Source of the DNA: Alphaproteobacteria bacterium
GTDB lineage: Bacteria; Pseudomonadota; Alphaproteobacteria; Rhizobiales; Xanthobacteraceae
Assembly: GCA_005884465.1 (NCBI GenBank)
Contig: VAZH01000022.1
Coordinates: forward strand, 1 to 6,446
Reading direction: 5' to 3'
Length of the DNA stretch: 6,446 bases
The position numbers were made by a program, and so were the translations under genes. The notes beneath the pieces were generated by a model that worked only from the letters and a program-made list of their open reading frames with translations, had not been told where the DNA came from and made no database searches. Shown here piece after piece: positions 1 to 4,856 of this stretch. Every line of letters begins with the position of its first letter. The first letter of the stretch is position 1.

Positions 1-75
1 AACGCCACCGCGCGCGCCGACCGCCGCCAGCGCGATCTCGGCGAATACATGCTGAACCATCCCGACCGCCCGTAA
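1..75 (+). CDS. C-terminal end of an unidentified protein (5' truncated by window)
   Basis: Frame 1 is open from the first base and ends at a TAA at 73-75. It gives 24 residues rich in Arg, Asp and Ala that end in NHPDRP. The codons are GC-rich at third positions like the genes downstream, and a repeat-like intergenic sequence starts right after the stop, which fits a real gene end. Too little is visible to name a family. The fragment could also be a chance open frame, although the other two plus-strand frames fit the boundary less well. Confidence 0.5.
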   Translation, partial: NATARADRRQRDLGEYMLNHPDRP

Positions 76-80
76 GCGGC

Positions 81-150
81 GTCATCCCTGCGCAACGGCT
101 TCGCCGTTGTCGCTGGAGGTGCGAGCGCTTGCGAGCCTCGAAGGATGGGG
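81..150. repeat. Short palindromic intergenic repeat remnant
   Basis: The segment begins GTCATCC (81-87) and ends with the complementary GGATG (143-147), so it is bounded by a short inverted repeat. Inside is a perfect 7-bp stem with a three-base loop, CAACGGC (93-99) TTC GCCGTTG (103-109). An imperfect palindrome follows around the AGCGCT core, where GCGAGC occurs twice as a direct repeat (121-126 and 131-136). The GTCATCC...GGATG design resembles the small mosaic elements common between genes in Bradyrhizobium and its relatives; that family link is from memory. It lies between the partial gene and the DUF6494 gene and could fold in RNA read from the upstream gene. Confidence 0.5.
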
Positions 151-201
151 GTTCGTGCGGAGCCGTTATGAGTGTATGATCGAGGGCAACAGGAGGTCAT
201 C

Positions 202-408
202 ATGAACGAAGACGTCTTCAACGCCAGCCTGCGCAAATTCCTCAAAAAGGTCGGCATCACCTCGCAGCGCGAAATCGAAAAGGCGGTGCGCGACGCGATG
301 GAGGCCGGCCGCCTCAAGGGCAACGAAAAACTGCCGGCCAAAATGGTTCTCACCGTCGGCGGCGTCAACCTCACCCACGAGGTCAAGGACGAGATCGAAC
401 TGGGGTAG
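202..408 (+). CDS. DUF6494 family small conserved protein (68 aa)
   Basis: This 68-residue protein begins MNEDVFNASLRKFLK and ends in a TAG stop. The start at 202 is chosen because a perfect AGGAGG Shine-Dalgarno sits at 191-196, five bases before the ATG; the in-frame ATG at 172 has no such site. The predicted structure is an amphipathic, Lys/Arg/Glu-rich helical first half (residues 1-38), then a Leu-Pro-Ala-Lys turn and a short beta-like region (VLTVGGVNLTH), then an acidic tail. The pattern matches, from memory, the DUF6494 family of small alphaproteobacterial proteins, whose function is unknown to me. It has no signal peptide, membrane segment or cysteine, so it is probably cytoplasmic. 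It converges on trcR with element A between them. I am confident it is a real gene and moderately confident of the family name. Confidence 0.85.
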   Translation: MNEDVFNASLRKFLKKVGITSQREIEKAVRDAMEAGRLKGNEKLPAKMVLTVGGVNLTHEVKDEIELG

Positions 409-450
409 GTCGAGGCCGCGTTACGCTGACCGCCATCACCCCCAAGCCGA

Positions 451-586
451 CCGTCATCACCCGCGAAGGCGGGTGATCCAGTATTCCAGAGCAGTTGTGA
501 TGAATCGAGAAGCCGCAGCGTACTGGATACCCCGCTGGAGCCTGTCATCGGGCTCGAACGTGAGACGCGGTGGCGGGGTATGACGG
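451..586. repeat. Mosaic palindromic intergenic element A
   Basis: The 136-bp element is bounded by CCGTCAT (451-457) and its complement ATGACGG (580-586). Its left module is a perfect 9-bp hairpin, ATCACCCGC (456-464), loop GAAG, GCGGGTGAT (469-477). Its core is framed by inverted ATCCAGTA (476-483) and TACTGGAT (521-528). Its right module is framed by inverted ATACCCCGC (527-535) and GCGGGGTAT (573-581). Bases 471-487 recur in the same orientation at 4031-4047, while 531-553 recur as the reverse complement at 4011-4033, so this and element B belong to one family. It fills the gap between the convergent DUF6494 and trcR genes, where the hairpin could stabilise or end transcripts from either side; no T-tract is present. 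Mobility and mechanism are unknown. Confidence 0.8.
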
Positions 587-626
587 CCGGCGCAGAAGCA
601 GCGTCCGCTAATGCGGCAGAGCACCC

Positions 627-1319
627 CTACTCCTCCTCCGCCTTCTTCCCGCCGATGTTCTTCAGTTTTGCAAACACGGCGTCGACGTTGAGGTCGTCGC
701 GTTGCTTCTCGCTCGGCTCGAATTCCGGTTCTTTCCGGGTGGTCTCGGAGGCGGGCAGTAGCGTGGCGCCGCCATAGGCGGCGTCGGCCGGCTTCTCCTT
801 GGCCGCGCGCTGCACCTCGAAATCGAGCTCGATCTGCGAGCACAGGCCGAGCGTCACCGGGTCCATCGGCGTCAGTGTCGAGGCATTCCAGTGGGTGCGG
901 TCGCGCACGCTGGCGATGGTGGTCTTGGTGGTGCCGACCAGGCGCATGATCTGCGCGTCCTTCAGCTCGGGATGGTTGCGCACCAGCCACAGGATCGCAC
1001 TCGGCCGCTCGTGGCGGCGCGACACCGGCGTATAGCGCGGGCCCTTCTTCTTGGCCTGCGGCGGCAGCGCCACCTTGCTCTCGCCAAGCTTGAGGCGATA
1101 GTTCGGGTCCTTCTCGCCCTTTTCGATCTCGTCGCGGGTCAATTGCCCGGTGGAAATCGGATCCATGCCCTTGATGCCTTGGGCGGCGTCGCCGTCGGCG
1201 ATGGCGCGAACCTCGAGCGGGTGCATCTTGGTGAAATCCGCCACCTGATCGAAGGTCAGCGCGGTATTGTCGACCAGCCACACGGCCGTCGCCTTTGGCA
1301 TCAGCGGTGCATTGCTCAT
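627..1319 (-). CDS. trcR: Cell-cycle transcriptional regulator TrcR (DUF1013 protein)
   Basis: The 230-residue protein matches the alphaproteobacterial DUF1013 family. In Caulobacter the DUF1013 member TrcR travels with RNA polymerase and supports cell-cycle transcription, including that of ctrA; a similar role here is inferred. Two helix-turn-helix-like regions are visible: residues about 12-41 (WLVDNTALTFDQVADFTKMH) and about 106-142 (AILWLVRNHPELKDAQIMRL, then a T-T-K-T-T-I turn and second helix). A basic linker at 89-104 joins them to a charged, probably flexible tail ending in Glu-Glu-Glu. The start at 1319 has an AAGGAG site (plus-strand 1327-1332) seven bases upstream; an in-frame ATG at 1346 would lie upstream of that site and is disfavoured. 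It is transcribed divergently from ispH. Length and domains look complete. Confidence 0.9.
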   Translation of the reverse strand: MSNAPLMPKATAVWLVDNTALTFDQVADFTKMHPLEVRAIADGDAAQGIKGMDPISTGQLTRDEIEKGEKDPNYRLKLGESKVALPPQAKKKGPRYTPVSRRHERPSAILWLVRNHPELKDAQIMRLVGTTKTTIASVRDRTHWNASTLTPMDPVTLGLCSQIELDFEVQRAAKEKPADAAYGGATLLPASETTRKEPEFEPSEKQRDDLNVDAVFAKLKNIGGKKAEEE

Positions 1320-1335
1320 GGCAAATCTCCTTTGC

Positions 1336-1365
1336 GCTTCGCCCACCTGTTTTTTCAGGCGAAGC
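1336..1365 (-). promoter_or_regulatory. Stem-loop in the trcR 5' leader
   Basis: Plus-strand GCTTCGCC (1336-1343) is complementary to GGCGAAGC (1358-1365), giving an 8-bp stem. A nested CCTG (1346-1349) / CAGG (1356-1359) around a run of six T (A in the trcR mRNA) offers an alternative inner stem. The structure lies between the predicted trcR start site and its ribosome binding site, four bases from the AAGGAG. It could affect translation or mRNA stability. The role is inferred; only the pairing is seen. Confidence 0.45.
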
Positions 1366-1369
1366 CGTG

Positions 1370-1384
1370 GTCATCAGCGATGAC
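1370..1384. promoter_or_regulatory. Inverted repeat GTCATC-N3-GATGAC upstream of trcR
   Basis: A perfect 6-bp inverted repeat with a three-base spacer (GTCATC, AGC, GATGAC) lies 7-8 bases downstream of the predicted start site for trcR, inside the divergent trcR/ispH gap. The size and symmetry suit a dimeric repressor operator, but it is short. The GTCATC half also resembles the ends of the local repeats, so it may be a leftover of one. Confidence 0.3.
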
Positions 1385-1398
1385 GGGAATTACGCCCT

Positions 1399-1427
1399 AT
1401 ATAAGCCGTCGGGGGCTGCCCACGCAA
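1399..1427 (-). promoter_or_regulatory. Candidate trcR promoter
   Basis: Read on the minus strand, TTGCGT (complement of 1422-1427) is followed after exactly 17 bases by TTATAT (complement of 1399-1404), a fair match to housekeeping sigma-factor -35 and -10 boxes. Transcription would begin near 1391-1392, giving a leader of about 73 bases before the trcR ATG. The AT-rich TATATAA patch stands out in otherwise GC-rich DNA. This is a sequence match only. Confidence 0.45.
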
Positions 1428-1535
1428 TGGGCTGCTAATCGGCCTTGACACCGCCCGAAAGCAGTCCCAAGTGCTTACCCGAATTGACCGTTCCCTGCCC
1501 GGCGGCGAGGGGTGATTCGGTCCGAGATCGCTTCC

Positions 1536-2498
1536 ATGCAGGCAAAAAAACCCCTGAAAATCGTGCTTTGCTCGCCGCGGGGCTTCTGCGCCGGGGTGGT
1601 GCGGGCGATCGACACCGTGGAGCGGGCGCTCACCATCTATGGCGCCCCGGTCTATGTCCGCCACGAGATCGTCCACAACCGCTACGTGGTCGACAGCCTG
1701 AAGACAAAAGGCGCGATTTTCGTCGAGGAACTGGCTGAAATCCCCGACAATACCAATGCGCCGGTGGTGTTTTCCGCCCACGGGGTTCCCAAGTCGGTGC
1801 CGGCGGACGCCAAGGCGCGCAATTTCTTCTCGCTCGACGCCACCTGCCCGCTGGTCACCAAGGTGCACCGCGAGGCCGCGATCCATTTCAAGCGCGGCCG
1901 CGAAATCCTCCTGATCGGGCATTCCCATCATCCGGAAGTCGTCGGCACGTTAGGACAGCTTCCACAAGGCGCGGTGACGCTGATCGAAACCGCGGAAGAT
2001 GCCGCCACCTTCACGCCGCAGGATCCCGACAATCTCGCCTTCGTCACCCAGACCACGCTGTCGATCGACGACACCGCCGAGATCGTCGCGATGCTGAAGG
2101 AGCGGTTTCCGAACATCTCCGGCCCGCACAAGGAAGACATCTGCTACGCCACCACCAACCGCCAGCTCGCGGTGAAGAAGGTGGCGCCGGTGGTCGATGC
2201 CCTGATCGTGGTCGGTGCGCCGAACTCGTCGAATTCGCAGCGCTTGCGCGAAGTCGCCGAGCGCGAGGGTTGCCCGATCGCGGTGCTGGCGCAGCGCGCC
2301 AGCGATCTCGACTGGTCGAGATTCGACGGCATCAGGACGCTCGGCATCACCGCGGGCGCCTCGGCGCCGGAAGTGATCGTCGAAGAGATCATGGGTGCGT
2401 TCGCCGAGCGTTACGAATTGCATGTGGAGACGGTCTCGGCCGCGGAAGAGAACGAATTCTTTCCGTTGCCGCGTTCGCTGCGGCCCGACGCGGCGTAA
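1536..2498 (+). CDS. ispH: 4-hydroxy-3-methylbut-2-enyl diphosphate reductase IspH
   Basis: IspH (LytB) is the cytoplasmic iron-sulfur enzyme for the last MEP-pathway step, reducing HMBPP to IPP and DMAPP. From the ATG at 1536 it has 320 residues, a normal length. The three cluster cysteines are present: Cys18 in PRGFCAG, Cys104 in [11 protein letters not shown] and Cys203 in [10 protein letters not shown]. Substrate-site residues are also in place: His47 in RHEIVHN, the GHSHHPE motif (His132, Glu134), TQTTLS (171-176), SSNSQRL (231-237) and ITAGASAP (271-278). The start is uncertain. A GTG at 1512 is in frame and would add eight residues, but its only purine-rich stretch (GCGAGGG) directly abuts it; the ATG has only a weak GAGAT nearby. 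A TTGACA at 1445-1450 could be a -35 box, but no good -10 follows. It heads the ispH-thrB-rnhA cluster. Confidence 0.96.
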   Translation: MQAKKPLKIVLCSPRGFCAGVVRAIDTVERALTIYGAPVYVRHEIVHNRYVVDSLKTKGAIFVEELAEIPDNTNAPVVFSAHGVPKSVPADAKARNFFSLDATCPLVTKVHREAAIHFKRGREILLIGHSHHPEVVGTLGQLPQGAVTLIETAEDAATFTPQDPDNLAFVTQTTLSIDDTAEIVAMLKERFPNISGPHKEDICYATTNRQLAVKKVAPVVDALIVVGAPNSSNSQRLREVAEREGCPIAVLAQRASDLDWSRFDGIRTLGITAGASAPEVIVEEIMGAFAERYELHVETVSAAEENEFFPLPRSLRPDAA

Positions 2499-2503
2499 AT
2501 CCC

Positions 2504-3484
2504 ATGGCGGTCTACACCGACGTCGCCGCCGACGAGCTTGCGGAATTCCTGGACCAATACGACGTCGGCGAACTCTTGTCCTACAAGGGCATTGCCGAGG
2601 GCGTCGAGAATTCCAACTTTCTGCTGCATACCACCTCCGGGTCGTTCTTCCTCACCCTGTATGAAAAGCGAGTCGCCAAAGACGACCTGCCGTTCTTTCT
2701 CGGCCTGATGGCGCATCTCGCCGGTCATGGCATTAGCTGTCCGCAGCCGGTGAAGATGCGCAGCGGCGAAACGTTGGGTACACTCGCGGAGCGGCCCGCG
2801 GCGATCATCGATTTTCTCGAAGGGGTGTGGCCGCGCAAGCCGAGCGTCGCGCATTGTTCCGCGGTCGGTCAGGCGCTGGCGAACATGCATCTCGCCGGCC
2901 GCGATTTCGCCATGTCACGCGCCAACGCGCTGTCGGTGTCGGGATGGCGTCCGTTGTTCGATGCGGCAGAATCGCGCGCCGATGAATTGCAGCATGGCTT
3001 GCGGACGCTGCTGACTGCCGAACTCGATCATCTCGAAAAATCCTGGCCGAAGCATTTGCCAAGCGGCGTGATCCACGCCGATCTGTTTCCGGACAATGTG
3101 CTATTCCTCGGCGAGCGGGTGTCCGGCATCATCGATTTCACCTTCGCCTGCAACGATATGCTCGCCTACGACGTCGCGATCTGCCTTAACGCCTGGTGTT
3201 TCGAGAGCGATTATTCGTTCAACGTCACCAAAGCGCGCGCCTTTCTCAACGCCTATGGCCGCGAGCGGCAATTGTCAGACGCCGAGCAGAACGCGCTACC
3301 GCTGTTGGCGCGCGGCGCGGCGCTGCGCTTCCTGCTGACGCGGCTGGTCGATTTTCTCAACGTTCCGCCGGGCGCGCTGGTGCGGCCGAAGGATCCGATC
3401 GAATATGTCCGCAAGCTGCGCTTTCAGCAGGGCGTCGCCAGCATGCGCGACTACGGCGTCGCGGCCTCGGGGCTGGTGGCGTGA
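2504..3484 (+). CDS. thrB: Homoserine kinase ThrB (APH-fold type)
   Basis: This enzyme phosphorylates L-homoserine with ATP to O-phosphohomoserine, the substrate of threonine synthase. The 326-residue protein belongs to the aminoglycoside-phosphotransferase-like ThrB family of alphaproteobacteria, not the GHMP-type enzyme of E. coli. The catalytic motif HADLFPDN is at 191-198 (His191, Asp193, Asn198), and the metal-binding aspartate is Asp211 in IIDFTFAC. The N-lobe carries GVENSNFLL (33-41) and the beta-strand FFLTLYEKR (48-56). The start at 2504 is five bases after the ispH stop. I see no Shine-Dalgarno in the intervening or preceding bases, so translation probably depends on coupling to ispH. 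The C-terminus overlaps the rnhA start by 4 bp. The N-terminal MAVYTDV matches what I recall for the family, supporting this start over the longer in-frame opening inside ispH. Confidence 0.94.
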   Translation: MAVYTDVAADELAEFLDQYDVGELLSYKGIAEGVENSNFLLHTTSGSFFLTLYEKRVAKDDLPFFLGLMAHLAGHGISCPQPVKMRSGETLGTLAERPAAIIDFLEGVWPRKPSVAHCSAVGQALANMHLAGRDFAMSRANALSVSGWRPLFDAAESRADELQHGLRTLLTAELDHLEKSWPKHLPSGVIHADLFPDNVLFLGERVSGIIDFTFACNDMLAYDVAICLNAWCFESDYSFNVTKARAFLNAYGRERQLSDAEQNALPLLARGAALRFLLTRLVDFLNVPPGALVRPKDPIEYVRKLRFQQGVASMRDYGVAASGLVA

Positions 3485-3945
3485 GTTCACCCCCCGCGGT
3501 CACCATTCATACCGACGGCGCCTGCTCGGGCAATCCCGGCCCCGGCGGCTGGGGCGCGATCCTGAAATTCGGCGACGTCGAGAAGGAATTGAAGGGCGGC
3601 GAGACCCATACTACCAACAACCGCATGGAGCTGATGGCGGCGATCTCCGCGCTGGAAGCGCTGAAAAAACCCTGCACGGTCGATCTCTACACCGACAGCC
3701 AGTATCTGCGTCAGGGCATCACCGGCTGGATCAATAGCTGGAAGAGGAACGGCTGGCGCACGGCGGATAAGAAGCCGGTCAAGAATGTCGATCTGTGGCA
3801 GCGGCTGGATGCCGCGCTGAAGACCCATGACGTGCGCTGGCATTGGGTCAAGGGCCACGCCGGCCACGACGAGAACGAGCGCGCCGATCAACTGGCGCGC
3901 GACGGCATCGCGATGGCCCGGCTGAAGCAGACGGTGGGGAATTGA
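3481..3945 (+). CDS. rnhA: Ribonuclease HI
   Basis: RNase HI cuts the RNA strand of RNA:DNA hybrids, removing R-loops and helping to process primer RNA. The 154-residue product has the usual length and all catalytic residues: Asp12 in [17 protein letters not shown], Glu50 in NNRMEL, Asp72 in YTDSQY and Asp136 in NERADQLA, with His126 in WVKGHAGH as the flexible catalytic histidine. A basic stretch ([17 protein letters not shown], about 86-102) corresponds to the substrate-binding handle. The start is a GTG at 3481 that overlaps the thrB stop as GTGA, pointing to translational coupling; there is no clear ribosome binding site beyond a weak GGGG. A longer upstream opening in this frame lies wholly inside thrB and is not part of the gene. 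It is the last gene of the cluster and converges on the peroxiredoxin gene. Confidence 0.96.
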   Translation: MSSPPAVTIHTDGACSGNPGPGGWGAILKFGDVEKELKGGETHTTNNRMELMAAISALEALKKPCTVDLYTDSQYLRQGITGWINSWKRNGWRTADKKPVKNVDLWQRLDAALKTHDVRWHWVKGHAGHDENERADQLARDGIAMARLKQTVGN

Positions 3946-3991
3946 TCACAGCCGTCATCACCCGCGCACGCTTTTCGTCATCACCCGCCAC

Positions 3992-4015
3992 CGGGTCGGC
4001 GCAGCGCGCCGCCCG
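3992..4015 (+). terminator. GC-rich hairpin after rnhA, possible transcript end
   Basis: CGGG (3992-3995) and CGGCGC (3997-4002) pair with GCGCCG (4006-4011) and CCCG (4012-4015), with one bulged T and an AGC loop. This makes a ten-pair, all-GC stem about 47 bases after the rnhA stop. No U-tract follows, so it is not a classical intrinsic terminator; it may pause polymerase or protect 3' ends. It belongs to element B. Confidence 0.35.
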
Positions 4016-4087
4016 ATGACAGGCTCCAGCGGGTGATCCAGTATTCCGGAGGCGATGGTGATAGATCGCGAGGCCGCGGCGTACCGG

Positions 4088-4110
4088 ATCGCCCGGTCAA
4101 GCCGGGCGAT
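4088..4110 (-). terminator. Perfect 9-bp hairpin downstream of the peroxiredoxin gene
   Basis: ATCGCCCGG (4088-4096) is the exact complement of CCGGGCGAT (4102-4110), with a five-base loop. It lies 29 bases beyond the stop of the minus-strand peroxiredoxin gene and is the right end of element B. Being symmetric, it could serve transcripts from either side. No T-run is present, so terminator function is a guess. Confidence 0.35.
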
Positions 4111-4138
4111 GACGACCTTGGATGTCGTGACGCCGCTA

Positions 4139-4624
4139 CTACAGCTGTCCCAGCAGGATATCGCCGCCGGAGACCTCGACCTTGCCGGGCGCCGGCTCGA
4201 GATTGAGCTTCTTGACCACGCCGTCATCGACCAGCATCGAATAGCGCTTGGAGCGGATGCCCAGCCCGTTGCCGGAAGCGTCGAGCTCCATGCCGATCGC
4301 CTTGGTGAATTCGGCGTTGCCGTCGGCGAGGAAGGTGGCCTCATCGCGCTGGTCGGTGTCGCGCTTCCACGCGTTCATGACGAAGGCGTCATTGACGGAA
4401 ACGATCGCGATCGTGTTCACGCCCTTGTCCTTGATGGCGTAGGCGTTGAGAAAAATGCTCGGCAGATGCATCTTGTGGCAGGTGCCGGTGTAGGCGCCGG
4501 GCACCGCGAATAGCGCGACCTTCTTGCCCTTGAAGATGTCGTCGGTGGTCTTGACCTGCGGACCTTCCGCCGTCATCACGCGAAATTTTGCTTCGGGCAG
4601 CTTGTCGCCAACTTGGATGGTCAT
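4139..4624 (-). CDS. Peroxiredoxin, Prx5 / type II-like, single cysteine
   Basis: The 161-residue cytoplasmic protein reduces hydrogen peroxide and organic hydroperoxides. The thioredoxin-fold peroxidatic motif is VPGAYTGTCHKMHLPS, with Pro42, Thr46 and the catalytic Cys49. The second active-site arginine is in the IRSKRYSML motif (Arg124, Arg127) typical of Prx5 enzymes. Cys49 is the only cysteine, so no internal resolving cysteine exists. The oxidised form must be recycled by an outside thiol such as glutathione, glutaredoxin or thioredoxin. The family usually has PGAFTPTC; Tyr45 and Gly47 here are mild variants also seen, as I recall, in alphaproteobacterial members. The start at 4624 follows an AAGGAG site; the in-frame ATG at 4714 would begin inside element C and is rejected. 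It converges on rnhA. No clear promoter boxes were found in the 83 bases between the start and element C. Confidence 0.92.
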   Translation of the reverse strand: MTIQVGDKLPEAKFRVMTAEGPQVKTTDDIFKGKKVALFAVPGAYTGTCHKMHLPSIFLNAYAIKDKGVNTIAIVSVNDAFVMNAWKRDTDQRDEATFLADGNAEFTKAIGMELDASGNGLGIRSKRYSMLVDDGVVKKLNLEPAPGKVEVSGGDILLGQL

Positions 4625-4707
4625 CGTCAATTCTCCTTGACTGTGCGGAGAGTTCTTAGAGCATTTTTCTGCTGATTGGAAACCGTTCACCGCTGTTTGA
4701 TGGGCAG

Positions 4708-4807
4708 CCGTCATTCCGGGGCGCGAAGCGAAGCCGGAATCTCAAGATTCTCCGATGCGCAATTGCGCATCTGAGGTCTGGTCCTTCGGACCATCCCGGA
4801 ATGACGG
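4708..4807. repeat. Palindromic intergenic element C with perfect 13-bp terminal inverted repeats
   Basis: CCGTCATTCCGGG (4708-4720) and CCCGGAATGACGG (4795-4807) are exact reverse complements that bound a 100-bp element. Its centre holds a perfect 18-bp palindrome, GATGCGCAATTGCGCATC (4754-4771), and a small hairpin, GGTCC (4780-4784) TTC GGACC (4788-4792). The whole unit could fold into one branched hairpin in RNA or single-stranded DNA. The terminal GTCATTCCGGG resembles a short repeat class I recall from Bradyrhizobium and related genomes, distinct from elements A and B although both begin CCGTCAT. It separates the 3' end of the acyl-CoA synthetase gene from the 5' region of the peroxiredoxin gene, both on the minus strand, and so may insulate them. 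No coding capacity is seen. Confidence 0.85.
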
Positions 4808-4813
4808 TGTCTG

Positions 4814-4844
4814 CATTGCTTCGTCGCTTGCGCTCCTCGCAATG
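4814..4844. repeat. CATTGC / GCAATG inverted-repeat fragment
   Basis: CATTGC (4814-4819) and GCAATG (4839-4844) form a 6-bp inverted repeat around a pyrimidine-rich interior (TTCGTCGCTTGCGCTCCTC). It starts seven bases after element C and ends 12 bases before the acyl-CoA synthetase stop codon. Its sequence resembles another short repeat I recall from this group of genomes. A further 7-bp inverted pair, GGCGGCC (4844-4850) and GGCCGCC (4860-4866), flanks the stop codon of the neighbouring gene and may be part of the same 3'-end structure. Confidence 0.5.
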
Positions 4845-4856
4845 GCGGCCGTGAAA

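Larger units (their letters stand above)
3952..4114. repeat. Mosaic palindromic intergenic element B
   Basis: The element starts CCGTCAT (3952-3958) and ends ATGACG (4109-4114). It opens with a direct repeat, GTCATCACCCGC at 3954-3965 and again at 3977-3988. A strong imperfect hairpin follows (3992-4015), then a 23-bp block (4011-4033) that is the reverse complement of 531-553 in element A. The core is framed by ATCCAGTA (4036-4043) and TACCGGAT (4082-4089), and a perfect hairpin (4088-4110) closes it. The core is about 54 bp against 53 bp in A, with scattered substitutions and one indel, so the copies have diverged. It occupies most of the gap between convergent rnhA and the peroxiredoxin gene. 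The extra direct repeat suggests a nested or tandem insertion. Confidence 0.8.

Noticed and set aside
451..586. Element A as a CRISPR fragment or an insertion-sequence end
   Set aside because: There are no regularly spaced direct repeats, no transposase and no target-site duplication. The nested inverted repeats fit a small mosaic palindromic element better.
457..1374. A 305-codon minus-strand open frame overlapping trcR
   Set aside because: It is a shifted frame over trcR that runs into element A. Its low-complexity Arg/Gly-rich product and repeat-encoded C-terminus are not a protein family, while trcR in the other frame is clear.
891..1448. A 185-codon plus-strand open frame opposite trcR
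   Set aside because: Shadow of trcR; no family resemblance and no ribosome binding site that stands out.
1445..1489. TTGACA (1445-1450) and TTGACC (1484-1489) as ispH promoter -35 boxes
   Set aside because: Neither is followed by a recognisable -10 box at 16-18 bases, so I do not list a promoter for ispH.
1514..1518. GATTC (a CcrM-type GANTC site) at the ispH start as a cell-cycle methylation signal
   Set aside because: GANTC sites occur at several other places in the window, including within genes, so a single one here has no special weight.
2270..2503. N-terminal extension of thrB by 78 residues into ispH
   Set aside because: The extension is the ispH sequence read in another frame, and the ATG at 2504 matches the expected N-terminus of the family.
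3958..4344. A 128-codon minus-strand open frame across element B
   Set aside because: Half is a shifted frame of the peroxiredoxin gene and half is translated repeat. Repeat-derived peptides of this kind are probably misannotated as hypothetical proteins in such genomes.
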